From positions 101,458,442 through 101,522,441 of the forward strand of contig CM076197.1 in NCBI GenBank assembly GCA_038277395.1: a DNA stretch of 64,000 nucleotides, in the 5' to 3' direction. Under the pieces are notes generated by a model that was given only the letters and a program-made list of their open reading frames with translations, was not told the DNA's origin and searched no databases. Position numbers and translations under genes: made by a program. The DNA comes from Dryocosmus kuriphilus. Taxonomy: Eukaryota; Arthropoda; Insecta; Hymenoptera; Cynipidae. Every line of letters begins with the position of its first letter. Within the stretch, counting starts at the first letter, position 1. Shown here one piece after another: positions 27,901-39,930 of the stretch.

Positions 27901-28919
27901 TTGATAAAAAAATCTTTCAGTTTTTTTCTTAATTGATGTAATGATAAACCAATAAGTATGCATTTAAAAATAAATTCAGATTTGTGCTTTTAATCCTTTA
28001 AAACCTAGAACTTAGTTTCGTTCTAGACAAAAAAAAATCGAACGAGATTAAAGCCCGCACAGTATAAGACTAATATAATTCAAAAATAAAACGTTATCTC
28101 CAGGACATAAACCCTTTTATTCCGCAGCAAATAAAATCGCTTTTTACACTGTGAATGTCTCGTGTGCTGAATTTCTAATAGAAACAACCATGAAACTCGA
28201 ATTGAGAGAACAGGATCGTATCCCATACAACAAATTCAGACTGATAATTAATTGAATCTACTGTTTAGAGAGGAAGAGAGAGAGAGAGATTCGGTCCCGG
28301 CGAACCCCGTTTAGGAAATTAAACATAACGAGCTATATGGGATTATGGTAAACCTCGGTTGGAAACGAAACTAATTCCACTCTATTAGCTATGAAATTTC
28401 ATGGCCATCATTATCCGCCTTCGTGGTGGTACCGGGTTGACTTTTCCATCGTTTATTCGTATCCCTGTGGGTCCATGTACTGCGGCATTGAAATCGTTTA
28501 CCCAGAACGAAACCTAAATTTCGTCCTTTTTCCTGACAACTCATTAACACGTTTAAATTACCGGCATTCCACAAACGCGCGTTTTATACGACCGCGATTT
28601 TCATTAAACACACGGGCACTGTTTGTGCGTGCGACCAGAAAATATTTTTTCAGCAAAATATAAATTTTCCTTTGTTTGTACGTACCTTTCGTATCAACGC
28701 TGCTTTTTTCCCCAGTTGGCCGACAATTGTCGCTCTCAGTGTACCTGAAATAATAAAGAAAATGGAATTTTAATTTTAATTGCATAGTAATTAGAGGTTT
28801 GGAAAATGTTTAGAATATATCTTCAAAATTGTGAAACGATCTTTTTTTCGTTAGTTCCAATACATTTATACAATATGTTTTCCAATGTTGATGAGATCTA
28901 ATTGAGGGTATTTTTCTAC
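27901..28919. other. Apparently unique sequence, no gene
   Basis: Between about 28180 and 28760 base composition is more balanced than in the surrounding repeats, with no repeat match in the window. Frames at 28391 and 28558 are short and unsupported. It could be non-coding host sequence such as an intron. Confidence 0.35.
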
Positions 28920-28974
28920 TTATGAAAATATATCTCTCTCTATTATAAAAAGATCTCGCCGCCGCCGCCGCTGT

Positions 28975-29120
28975 GTCAGGAATCCAGCTCCCTTCCCCTC
29001 ATACCCTTCTCCCTTCCCCTCACCCCCTTCACCATTACCCTCTTGCCCTTCTCTCTTCCCCTCCCCCTTCCCCTTCCCCTCACCCTCTTCTCCCTTTTTC
29101 CTCATTATCCCCTTTGACCT
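28975..29120. repeat. Polypyrimidine minisatellite (CCCTTCCCCT-like)
   Basis: Degenerate C/T-only array, preceded by a (GCC)n-type run (28957-28970). The minus strand gives Gly/Glu/Lys runs that are not a gene. Confidence 0.8.
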
Positions 29121-29692
29121 GTGACCATTGACTTTGGACCTATCTGACCCGCATGGGCACATGATCCCGTGAAAAAAAAAACACCCTCACCACTATGTGT
29201 GTGACAAAAGTTGATCCACCTTGACTATATTTAACGTGATCTATCTATTATCCTTAAATTGATTTGGTTTTTGGTTTTTAGCCAATTTCAATGAAATTAG
29301 ATCGTGAATTTAATAAATGACGTAATTTCAATGAAATTATTTCCGAGATGCACTACGTGGAAGTAACCAATATTGCATTTCAAACTGTAAACAAATTGTA
29401 TTAATTGGTTTATACATGTACCTAAAAATTACGGTATTATTATTATTATATATATTATATATAAAATTATTATAATATTGAAATTTTAACTGGAATTTTC
29501 ACTATGGCGACAAAGAAGTTGTCCTCCTAAAAGTAAAAGACTTAAATCCATTGATTCTTCCTGGAGGATAGTAATATGACTGGAATTTTGAACATTAATA
29601 CCAATGCTGGAATTGTCTAAAAAAAATATATATATTATATATATTAGTGATATATAAATTTTTTTTTTAAGTTTAATTTTAAAATTATTTAC

Positions 29693-29827
29693 CATTATCA
29701 TATAGACTTCCAAGAATTTCAATTTTTTGTCCTTGAATTATATTAAAATTTGGTGTCACATTAAAAATATTAACTATTAATTTATACTTTCCATTTGTGA
29801 TACTGCCTAAATATTGATTCGCTTTTT
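29693..29827 (-). pseudogene. Partial second copy of RPA-like exon 4
   Basis: Nearly identical to 30407-30541, including the following donor GTAAAT and intron start. Here the A-run has six A, which restores the frame into exon 5 (DN|DNSSIGINVQ). Its 5' part is cut by the right end of an element A copy at 29826. Confidence 0.7.
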
Positions 29828-30347
29828 TACATTCTCATCAGAGAAGGTATTAGATTTATGCAAAATTTGACTTTCGCGGATTTCATGAAATCTCCATATT
29901 ATAATAATCCGAAAAAATGGTTTTTACGACCGTGTCTATCTGTCTGTTGGCGTTGTCGTCGTTGTCGTCGTTGTCGTTGTCGTCGTTGTCGTTGTCGTCG
30001 TTGTCGTCGTTGTCGTTGTCGTCGTCTGTTCCCACGATAACTTTCGAAGGACTAATCGGATTGTATTGCGCTTTGGCACACTACTTTAAGGTCCAAAAAG
30101 AAAGGACGAGTTCGTTAACCAGCGGTTTTTGACCAACGGTTATGGTTTTATCCATCAAAAACGGTTTTCACAAAATCAAAAAATCCATTTTCCGGCTAAA
30201 CTGTCAGAGATACAAAAAAAACGTAAGAAAGTAAAATTGTTCATTTAAAAAAATCTACAAATTTTGTCTTAACCGTTTTTTGATAGAATTGTCTCAAAAA
30301 AAATATATAAAAAACTGTATTTCCCGCCATATTCATTGAAAAACAAA
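29826..30347 (-). repeat. Element A, truncated reverse copy 6
   Basis: Right terminus TACATTCTCATCAGAGAAGG at 29827, a GTC/GTT microsatellite (29949-30030), the 'TTATCCATCAAAAACGG' block, and about one AT module. It lies between the two copies of RPA-like exon 4. Confidence 0.75.
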
Positions 30348-31031
30348 GTTGATATATAAAAATTTTTTTTTTTTTTTCATAAGTTTAATTTTAAAAAATT
30401 ATTTACCATTATCATATAGGCTTCCAAGAATTTCAATTTTTTTTGTCCTTGAATTATATTAAAATTTGGTGTCACATTAAAAATATTAACTATTAATTTA
30501 TACTTTCCATTTGTGATACTGCCTAAATATTGATTCGCTTTTTTATGCTCAGGAATAAATTCATCTCTCAAAAAACCTTCAATTTCTATGTATAAAATTT
30601 ATATATGTAAGAGAGAATTTTAATTTAATCAATTAGTAATTCGTTAATTAATCAATTTACTTATAAGTCCTGAACTTTGAAGAATAATTTTCTTTTCAAA
30701 TTTAATTTTTTTAACTTCTCCTTGATTTTGTTCGATATTAAAAAATCCAATGTTCGTTATTTTTGAATTATCTGTTAACAGTAATTCATAATTAAGATTT
30801 CCGTTATTATAATTCGAACTTGGTTTTGCCGTCATATTTTAAATTAAAAGTTTCTAAAATATGAAAACATAGACTTAATTTTTTAAGGGTTAAAAATTAA
30901 GTTTTTTTTAGGTCTTAAAATTTTAAGGTCTTTTGAAGGTTAAGACTGTAGATTTAAAAAGGGTGAAAATTTAGAAAGGAAACCTGAATCTGAAATATTG
31001 AAACTATTTTTCTTTCTATTTAAAAAATGGT

Positions 31032-32290
31032 TTTTTACATTCTCATCAGAGAAGGTATTAGATTTATGCAAAATTTGACTTTCGCGGATTTCATGAAATC
31101 TCCACGTTTTAAGACCTCCTGAATCCGAAAAAATGGTTTTTACGACCGTGTCTGTCTGTCTGTTGGCGTTGTCGTCGTCTGTTCCCACGATAACTTTCGA
31201 AGGACTAATCGGATTGGATTGCGCTTTGGCACACTACTTTAAGGTCCAAAAAGAAAGGACGAGTTCGTTAACCAGCGGTTTTTGACCAACGGTTATGGTT
31301 TTATCCATCAAAAACGGTTTTCACAAAATCAAAAAATCCATTTTCCAGCTAAACTATCAGAGATACAGAAAAAACGTAAGAAAGTAAAATTGTTCATCTC
31401 AAAAAAATCTACAAATTTTATCTTAACCGTTTTTTGATAAAATGAACGGTTTTTGTTTTAATCAAGAAAACGCTATTAAAAGTAAAAAACTGTGGTTTCC
31501 CGCCAAAATATTCAAGATACCAAAAAATGGTAAAGAACAAAGTTGTTCAATTTAAAAAGATCTACAAATTTTGTTTTAACGATTTTTTCATACAATGCAC
31601 GGTTTTTGTTTTAATCGATAAAACGTTATTAAAAATTAAAGATTTCAAATTTTCCGCCAAACTGTCGAAGATACGGAAAAATAATAACAAACAAAGTTGT
31701 TCGTCTCCAAATTGTCTACAAATTTGCTTTCTATCATTTTTTTGATCAGACGCGTAGTTTTTGAGTTATTCGTGAAATATGTTATGAAATATAAAGAAAA
31801 CCACTTTTCAGCAAAACTGTGCAAGATATGAGAAAATATTAACAAGCAGAATTGTTCACCTTGGAAATAGCTACAAAATTTATTTATAAGACTCATCGTT
31901 TTACTTTTAAGAATCGAAATCCTGTATTGTAAAAATTTGGAAAATCAAAAAGAGCTTTACCAATCTATAATGTGTTTTAAAGAAACGTAATTATCGAGCG
32001 CGAAGCGCGAGTGTCATGATGAGAATGTATTCCTTAAGGGCGATAGAGCCTTAAGTAAAATAATTTCTTTTGTAATTTCTAATTTAAAGGTTTATACGAT
32101 CTATAAACACCGAGCGCGTAGCGCGAGGTGAATAATCTATCGAGCGCGAAGCGTGAGTGCCGTAAATAACGTATCGAGCGCGAAGCGCGAGTGCCAACAG
32201 ACGCGCGCCTTAGGCGCGCTCATACTTCGCGCGAAGCGCGGCGCGCGTAGCCCGCGATGAGAATGTGCCCGCGCAGCGGGCAGATTTTTT
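31032..32290 (-). repeat. Element A, full-length reverse copy 7
   Basis: Complete from the ACATTCTCATCAGAGAAGG right end to the GC hairpin block (31995-32285), ending GCCCGCGCAGCGGGCAGA. The microsatellite is short here. It sits between exons 2 and 3 of the RPA-like gene, so it inserted into, or created, that intron's length. Confidence 0.85.
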
Positions 32291-32661
32291 TAAATAGTAT
32301 GAATGCAGTGTAAAAATTGGTAAAGCTTACTTGATTCTCATTAATTTTCGTTGAAAACTCAGAAGCATTTTTATTCCAAGATAAGCAGGATATACGACAA
32401 TCATCATTATTATTTAAAATAAATTTAAATAATTCGTATTCCTTTCCGTCTTTGGATAATATGTTTTTAAGTGGTTGTATATGTTCTACATATGCAACTA
32501 CTGACCTATATATTATAAATATTTAAAAAATATATACATGAAATATGAAATATAAGTATACTTACACAAATTTATCTCCGATGTGAATGATTTGTGAATG
32601 ATGTGTTCTGATTTGAATTATTTTTGTAATCATTTTCAGCGTTTTTTCGAATATTGGCCAT

Positions 32662-33140
32662 TTTTTCACTTTAAATTTATGCACTTATTTGTAAAAAAAG
32701 ATATAACGTAAAGATTTTAAATTAGACGTAATGTTTGGAAAGAAATTTTTGATTAAAAATTAACTATGTTCTCTTGGTCTTATATATTTTTTTAAATATA
32801 TATAATATTAAATAAAGTTCCTGTTTATTAAATTTTAATAAACAGAACTTTTTTAAAACTTTTTTCTCAGTGTATAAAATATATAATATATGAACAATTT
32901 AATATAATTTTTGTTACAGATTTTTGAGATGCAACATTGATTACTTCCACGTAGTGCATCTTGGAAACGATTTCATTGAATTTTAAGTGAATTGTAAAAT
33001 ATAATGATCATTCATAAATATAGTGATAATGAAAGATATTAAATAAATATAAAATTAAATATATTATAAAATATATAATTAATATATTAATTAATATATT
33101 ATATAATATATCATAATATAATAATTAAAATATAAAATAT
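32662..33140. other. Very AT-rich spacer
   Basis: Upstream flank of the RPA-like gene. It contains TATA/ATTA-type runs (33055-33140) and no coding signal. Confidence 0.4.
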
Positions 33141-33391
33141 GTGACGTGGGATGAGAAAAGGGTACTAGTGGGCAAAAAAATCAAAGTCGAGGTTTTGACT
33201 GATTTCTACTATATTGGATGTGGTCTATGAAACTGTGCAACAAAAAATTTTTTATTCCAAAAATTGACTGAGTAATAATGAATCAAAGTAGCTCTGCTAC
33301 CTGCTTCGACAGACAAAGGTCTCTCAGAAAAAGGCCTCCCGTGAAAATTTCTCCGTTTGCCCACTAGTACCCTTTTCTCATCCCACGTCAC
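33141..33391. mobile_element. MITE with ~35 bp inverted ends
   Basis: Starts GTGACGTGGGATGAGAAAAG and ends with its inverse at 33391. The match extends about 35 bp inward through GGGTACTAGTGGGC. The 251 bp element has no coding capacity. Flanks are AT-rich, so a target duplication cannot be told from background. Confidence 0.85.
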
Positions 33392-33477
33392 ATATACATT
33401 CAATGAAATTGGCAAAAAATCAATAAATCAGATAATAATATAAAAATTAGAAATTCATCAAAATTCATCAAAATTCT

Positions 33478-33535
33478 GTCAGAATGGGGGGTAGGCGCGC
33501 GAAGCGCGCAGGGGGGCAAAGCCCCCCTTGTGAGA
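33478..33535. repeat. Hairpin-rich element end (CTGTCAG family)
   Basis: CTGTCAGAATGGGGGG, then hairpins GCGCGCGAAGCGCGC and GGGGGGCAAAGCCCCCC. The same order is found at 52155-52214. It resembles Helitron-type 3' ends but lacks a clear CTRR here. Confidence 0.45.
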
Positions 33536-35476
33536 AAATAAATTTTAAAATACTAGATCATTAAAACCGCAAACCTAAACAAACAAAATTATACATTTTG
33601 ATAGTGAAACAAGTTCCAAATTGGATACCCTTAAAATGTGCAAAAAAATTTATTTTGTAGATCTCTTGTTATTGTAGTGGCAAATATTCTTTTAGATTTC
33701 TTACTATAACACAAAAAAATGAAAGCTTTCTATTGTTAATATTTCAAAAAGATTCAAATTAGACTTGTGACTCTTAACAATGAAAAGCTTTTAATAATTG
33801 AAGAAGTCCAAAAACTTCTTTTATTTTTTTAACTAAACATATTTCTAAATCTTTAATTAAAAGCATTTAAGTAAAGAGAGATAAAAAAAAAATAATCAAA
33901 AAAAAAATTAGCTGTTTCATAACTCTTGTATCTTTCAGGTCAGTTTTTACTTTAAATAACCTCGTATAAAACTCATTAGATGCTTTTAAATGTATAAACA
34001 TATTATTGAAAATTAGAATGGCTCGAAATATTTTTAAATCATTTTAAATATATACTGTACATACATAATTTTCTGACTAACTGTGAGTAAGTATGAAATT
34101 AAAAATGATCAATCTTCCTTTGTAAATTATTCAAAAGAGAAACACTCTTAGGTTTTGGGATCTTTATGTAATCAAAATAACTTTTTAAGTTACTTAAGTT
34201 AATTTGGGGAATAGCTTCGCCAATACTGATTAGAATTAGGTAAGTCTACTGGGATGTTAAACTAAATTCTCTGATTTCCATTAAATTATTACCTGACAAG
34301 TTTCGATTATAGGTAATGGCGGTTTCCACCGCTGACGTTGTACAGATATGTTACATTAAAGAGCCACTGTCGAAGATTACTCTGCGACATCAAAGTCCGG
34401 AGAGCTTACGACGGTATGCGCGGTTTCTCGTTCACCAATTAAAACCTTAATTACTTTTATGTGACCGAGATGACATAAATTTTAAAAAAAACACCCTCGC
34501 TCTTCTCTTCGAAGTTAACTTTGATAGAATTTGAGAAATTCAAACGAGAAAAAACACACAGAAAAAAAGCTTTTGCTGCGTCTTATTTTCTTCAGATCTT
34601 ACTTCCAACTCAATTTAAGTCCTTTTTGACTAATAAGTATTCGACCTAAATTAAGCCCAGCTTTTTTCTGTTTATATTTGTAAACTACTTTCTGTGTAAT
34701 GGCCAACATTTTCTGAATCTTATATAATAATTTCAAAAGCTTTTTGCTTATATGACATACTTTTAAAACAATTTTTAAAGTATCATTTAAAAATCGTAAT
34801 GCACTTTTTATTACTTTTTTCTTGTATTTAAATGGTATTTACGTCCTTTAAAAGTCTCACTTCTTCGAAACTAAAGAAGGCTATATTCACAAGTAGCTTT
34901 CCGGTAGATTGGCTTTGAACCTAGTAGCGGTTTCTTCTCAGCAACCGCTTCAATCGAATCGAAAATCCTTTCCGGCGAGAATCCCCGAGGATTTGGTCTG
35001 ATACCCTCGAAATTCCAATTGAAGATTTTTGTCCACACATTTTTAAAGTAGGAAGAGTCGATTGGGATATAATATGTAATATATACATATATGTGCATGT
35101 GTACAGTTCCCTATGATGAAATGATATCCCAAAAAAATTTTCCTGATTCAAAAAATGGACAATTTTTGTATGAATTTTCAACCAGGATGTTAGAGGCTCG
35201 ATGAAGGATGATTAGATACTAGATAATGGGAGAGAGGCTCTAATCTGAATTCCAAGCAGCGGATGTGGGAGGTGATGCAGTGTCTGACCTCATACATGAG
35301 GACATCGCTCATCTATTAACCCCTTAGGCCAAACACCCTTGAATCTCTCTCACTAAACTCTACATATTTCCTCCTTCAATCATCCATCTCAATTTACTTT
35401 TTATATGAATAAAATAAACGGAAATTTATATTAACCAACTAGGTGGGGCAAATTAACAAGACATCAACACAGAATT
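33536..35476. other. AT-rich, partly unique sequence
   Basis: No gene supported. Two GC-richer patches with no repeat match in the window are 34310-34450 and 34890-35045. The latter has a minus-strand open frame of about 75 codons with no recognisable domain. Confidence 0.35.
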
Positions 35477-36981
35477 CAGTCATCACAGAGTGTCACCTAT
35501 TCACCTTTTGTCACCTATTTTGAATTTTGTCACCTTTTGTCACCTGTTTTGAGCTTTGTCACCTATTTCACCTATTTTGGAAATTTGTCACCTTTTTCAA
35601 CTATTTACAATTAACAAAAAGTAAAATTTTATTAAAAACTTTAATTCAGAGTCAGTGGTCGTCAAAATATGCTGTTTTTCAATGAAAGCTTGAAATGAAA
35701 AGTCAGTACATCACCGCGTTTTGTTTCTTCGGTTCAAAGTAAAGAAATCTTAAGACCAACATTTGCAATATAAAAAAATGTGTAATTTACCAAATACAAA
35801 AAATGTGTTTTTTGCACTTCTTCAAATAATTCTGATTTGAACAATTTTTTTGAGTTTATAGTTTTATATTGTGTTTCGAATTTCAAAAATAATAAATTAA
35901 GTTTGAAATGCTTTACAATTTTAAGATTTCAAGTCAAAATAATGCATTTTTAACAAAATAATTAAATTCTCCACTAAAAATAGAACAGTTAAATATTCAA
36001 AAAAAAAGGTATTCATTTTCAAACAAAACTAGTTGAATTTTCAAACTAAAAAGAAAAATATTTGCAAACAAAATAATAAACTTTCATTCAAAAATAGTTA
36101 TGTTTTCCACAACAAGAAATTAATTTGCAACGGAATAGTTTAATTTTTAACTAAAAAAGGCCAACTTTTAAGAAAAGTAGTTGAATTATCAAGACAAAAA
36201 TACGATTTTCGATTAGATAGTTGAATTCCCACACAAGATGAATATTCAACCAAAAAAATGATTTTTCAATTAAAGATGAATTTTTTATGAAAATTGTTGA
36301 ATTAAAAGAAATCGTTAAGCTTTCACTAAAAAAGCTGAATTCTCAAGCAAAAATGCAACAATGGAATTTTCAATCGAAAAAGATGAGTTTTCAATGAAAA
36401 ATGTAATCTTTAAATTTTTAACCAAAAATAAAAAAAAATTAAACAAAAATGGATCTGTTAAAATTTGAAGAAAAAAGATTCATTTTGAACCAAAAATAGC
36501 TGAATTTTCGAACAAAAAAAATTAACTTTCAACCAAAATATTTGAATTTTTCATAAAAAAAGTTATTTTTTCATACAAAAACATTAATTTTTAATAAAAA
36601 ATAGGTATATTTTTAATAACAAAAAACTAGTTTTCGGTGGAAAGGTTTAATTTTTAACAGAAATAGGTCAATTTAAAAAAAAATGAATTTACTCACAAGA
36701 AAGATGAATTTTCAAGAATGGAAATTTATTTTTAGCCAAACAGTTGAATTTTCAAGCAAAAACATGATTTTTCTTCCAAAGATGAATTGTTAATGAAAAT
36801 TCCTTGAATTTCTAAAAAAAAAAATAGTTAAGTTTTCAAATAAAGAAGATTAATCTTGAACTATAAATAGTTGAATTTTCAACAAAAAAAAAAAACTTAA
36901 CTTTCAACCAAGATATTTGAACTTTTTATAAAAAAAGTTACACTTTCAAACAAAAAAATGAATTTTCCATAAAGAATAGTT

Positions 36982-38732
36982 CACATGGTTTATTTATACT
37001 CTCTCCCTTTTACGGGTTTGAGAGTCATTACATAACCACCACATCTTTACATCCAGCGCAGATTTCCATTCTATTGATGGTACATTAATCCTCGACTCGA
37101 CTGATTTTTCTTTTGCCTTTATACGAATCATTTTGGCTCTTCTCTACCCTGTATGACCTGCTCTTTCTCTCAGCCTTTCCAATTTCTTCATCCATTCCTA
37201 GCACATTCCAAAAAACTACTTTAACCCCTTTTTCGCACTCTCTTTCCCTTCATCCCACATTCTTCCTCTTATCTCGTTCGCAAACCGCGGCGCTTCTACT
37301 CTGTTCTTAGTCACCTCTGCTCCCCTTCGACCTTGAGACCGCTCTCCTATTTTCAAGTCCTCTCTCTCTCTTCATCCCATATCCACACCGTCTCATTCAC
37401 CCACAACATGTCTCTCCCAAACCAAACTCTATTCCCTTTTCTCCTCTCCTGCCAAGCCCTCTCTCCTATTAAACATCTTTTCCTTCTCTCCCTCCATGTC
37501 ATATCTTCATCAATTCTTTCTTTTCTTCCCCTAAGCACCTTCTTTTTCCTCATTACCTCTCTCCTCTCCACTTCACTTCCCAGCTTGACTACGTACATCC
37601 TCGCTTTTTCTCCTATCTTTTTGCCCAACCCCTTTATCTCCTGCACCCTGACATTTGCCCCTATGTCCCTCAAAATTTTCTCTACCTCCTTCTTTCCCCA
37701 TTTCGCTTTCTACTTGCAATCCTTTTATAACGACATTTCTCCTTTTCTTTTCCCTTTCAAACGCCTCCATTTTCCTTTGTAACCCACGTACTCTACTTTT
37801 CATTCTCTCATTCTCCTCTCTCAAGTTCACATCTCCCTCTTCCACGTCCCCACTATCTATCTCCTTACGATTCTCTTGACGTTCAGCTCTGCATTCTAAG
37901 TTACGTACCCTCTCTTCTACCCGCCTTATTACCTTCCTCCCCTCTTCCTGCTTTTTTCTCTGTTCCTCCTCCATCCTCTCTAATTTTTGCCATACTTTTT
38001 CTTTATCTTTCTTCCAACATTTTTCCCATTTCTCCCATTTCTCTTTTATCTTTATGACTATTCCCTCTGTTCCCCTCCCATGTTCCTTTTCTTCCGCTAG
38101 CCCTCTACTCAGTACCTTCTCAAAACTCTAACCTCTCTGCGTCGCCCCCACTAGTCGGACCTGCCTGGCTCGCCCACTTCATTCATTGCACACTAGGTCC
38201 AGTCTCTAATTCCCTTCTTCGGGCAAGTATTGCCCTCTGGCGTTCTGTTGCCTTGGTCTCCTCGTAATCGGCCTGTTACCCTGTGGCCTGCTACTCTCCT
38301 ACCTTACCCACTTATCAACCTCTCGCTCCGATCCCCACGCTACCCTCACCATCCCTTTATCCTTCGTAATATTTTCACACAAAAAAGACAGTAGTAATTA
38401 ACAATAACCAGACCTTACCTCACCATCCGTCTTCCCAGTCTCGTACAACTTCACTACGCTACTCTCTGTCCACCAAACTAACTAACTAACGTAACTTACT
38501 AACTAACTTCAAACCTAACCTCACTCTTCAGCATGCAGCATTTTTCTCACTTTTTCCCTTCTTCCACCTTCCGCGACCCTTCCACTCATTCCTCCCACAT
38601 ACCAACTACCATAACTCTACTCACAACCCTTTTTCTTTCACCCCACACAACACTTATTCACCTCTAAAGCCGAAACGACCGTTCAAATTCCTACACCCGT
38701 CCCATCACTATCAGCGCCGGAAACGGAAGCCC
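36982..38732 (-). mobile_element. Internally deleted LINE (ORF1 only) with 15 bp target duplication
   Basis: Flanked by perfect CCATAAAGAATAGTT repeats (36967-36981 and 38733-38747). On the minus strand it starts GGGCTTCCGTTTCCGGCGC, has a leader, a coiled-coil ORF1 region (38110-37350), then GVKVVFWNV (about 37220-37190, the ORF2 endonuclease entry). It passes after about 10 more codons into a short open segment and a 3' end GAGTATAAATAAACC. Endonuclease and RT are gone. Both ends are present, so a trans-mobilised non-autonomous derivative is likely. Confidence 0.75.
37353..38110 (-). pseudogene. LINE ORF1, coiled coil plus RRM-like part, frameshifted
   Basis: The N-terminal half is a Glu/Lys/Arg-rich coiled coil (EKWEKWEKCWKKDKEKVW, KVIRRVEERVRNLECRAER) leading to REKKRRNVVIKGLQ. 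After one frameshift near 37670 the second half continues with ARMYVVKLGSEVERREVMRK and RIDEDMTWRERRKR, the pattern of the RRM-like domain in R1/Jockey-type ORF1 proteins of Hymenoptera-like LINEs (from memory of the family). The protein would bind element RNA. No ATG start is visible before 38110; the first in-frame ATG is at 37974. Confidence 0.65.
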
Positions 38733-38904
38733 CCATAAAGAATAGTTATATTTTCAACAAGAAAAAATTATTCTTCAAAGGACTAGTTTAATTTTTAACT
38801 AAAAAACACCAACTATTAACAAAATATATAAACTTTCAACCATAAAAGGTGAATTCTTAATCAAAAATGTTATAGTGTTGACTTTAGAAAGAAAAAGAAA
38901 TATT

Positions 38905-39930
38905 ATTATTCATACAATAGTACATTGTGCAACGAGTGAGGAAAAGTTGTCAATAGCGCTACGAGGGCGAAATTGCCGCACGAGCGAAGCGAGTGCGGTA
39001 AGCGCCCGAGTAGCGCTGTTGCCAGCTTTCTCCGAACGAGTTGCACATACTATTTTCCTCCACAAGTGCAAGTCGTTATAGGGTGGGCTGTGGTCTGGGC
39101 GCGGGAAAGCGGGGGGGTTGGGGGGGGGGCGCAGCCCCCCCCGACCAAAAAAACACAGGTATAGAAATCATTAAAAAATATTGTTTAGATACCAAATTAA
39201 ACTTTTTGCAGAGTTAAAAATAAAACAATTTTATATTTATTTATTCGGTTTATAGTAAATAATTAACATTTTCTACATTCAGGTAAAGCTTTATACAAAA
39301 TCAATTTTTCTTCTCACCCAAAACTACAGTAATATTACTGCAATTGGTTATTGTTAAATTAACACTAGGAGAGACATTTTGCGAAGCTGAAGCTGCAGAA
39401 TTTGAAGGATTTGAATTTTGAGCAACATCAGAAAGTGAGGAAGTGCGAAAAATTGATTTTGATAAAGAATCATTAAGAATTTGAAGGTGAAATAGTGGAA
39501 AGAACTGAATTGGAAATCATTTTGGAAATTCTCTGCTTGTTATGCATTGAATTTTCAACACTAGAAGAAAGTATATTATTTAGTTTTTACACTTTGTCAA
39601 ATGCATAGTTTTCGTTTTTAATTTATTAACTTACTTTGGCAAGTTTTTGATGAAAAGGTACAACAAGTCCGACACAGACAAATGTCCGAATAACAGATAC
39701 ATATACTCTGATATTAGTCGAGTATGCATCGATATCGAAACATCAGAAGCATCGATGTTCGATCGGTGTCATAGCACCACGCTCTGTAGTCACAACGCGC
39801 ATGCGAAACATAGCGCAACTCCGCAGCGTTACGTTATAAAAACAAACGTCACGCCGTTGCACTATTCACAACTTTCCGCGCAAAACATCCTTACGCTATA
39901 GGCCTCATAACGAGCACTCGTGGAGGAAAA
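38905..39930. mobile_element. Insertion with foldback end
   Basis: Interrupts the ATTTTCAACC repeat series. The left part has a long imperfect palindrome at 38927-39046 (GTGCAAC..GTTGCAC, centre CACGAGCGAAGCGAGTG). CTATTTTCCTCCACAAGTGC (39050-39070) is inverted at 39905-39930 (CACTCGTGGAGGAAAAATAG). A G/C-run hairpin lies at 39108-39145. Frames within are short; no transposase seen. Exact borders uncertain. Confidence 0.5.

Larger units (their letters stand above)
29486..32633 (-). pseudogene. RPA70-like two-OB-fold protein, broken gene
   Basis: Five exons on the minus strand with GT..AG borders: 32633-32566 (from an ATG), 32505-32331, 30853-30661, 30585-30407 and 29616-29486 (stop TAA). The product would be about 245 residues. 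Exons 1-2 look like an OB fold (HIGDKFVSVVAYVEH, then CRISCLSWNKNASEF, like the 'TAWNEEADKF' strand of RPA DBD-A). Exon 3 has KPSSNYNNGNLNYELLLTDN, which resembles the start of RPA70 DBD-B (KPAN..NDYEM). Exons 4-5 fit the rest of DBD-B (GQKIEILGSLYD, VQNSSHITI). RPA70 binds single-stranded DNA in replication and repair. Defects: a TAA inside exon 3 at about 30841-30839, two extra A in exon 4 that put it out of frame with exon 5, and two element A insertions. The RPA assignment is by pattern only. A mobile-element-borne RPA, as in some Helitrons, is an alternative. Confidence 0.55.

Noticed and set aside
37113..37782. Plus-strand Ser/Leu/Phe-rich frames
   Set aside because: Shadows of the Glu/Arg/Lys-rich LINE ORF1 on the minus strand.
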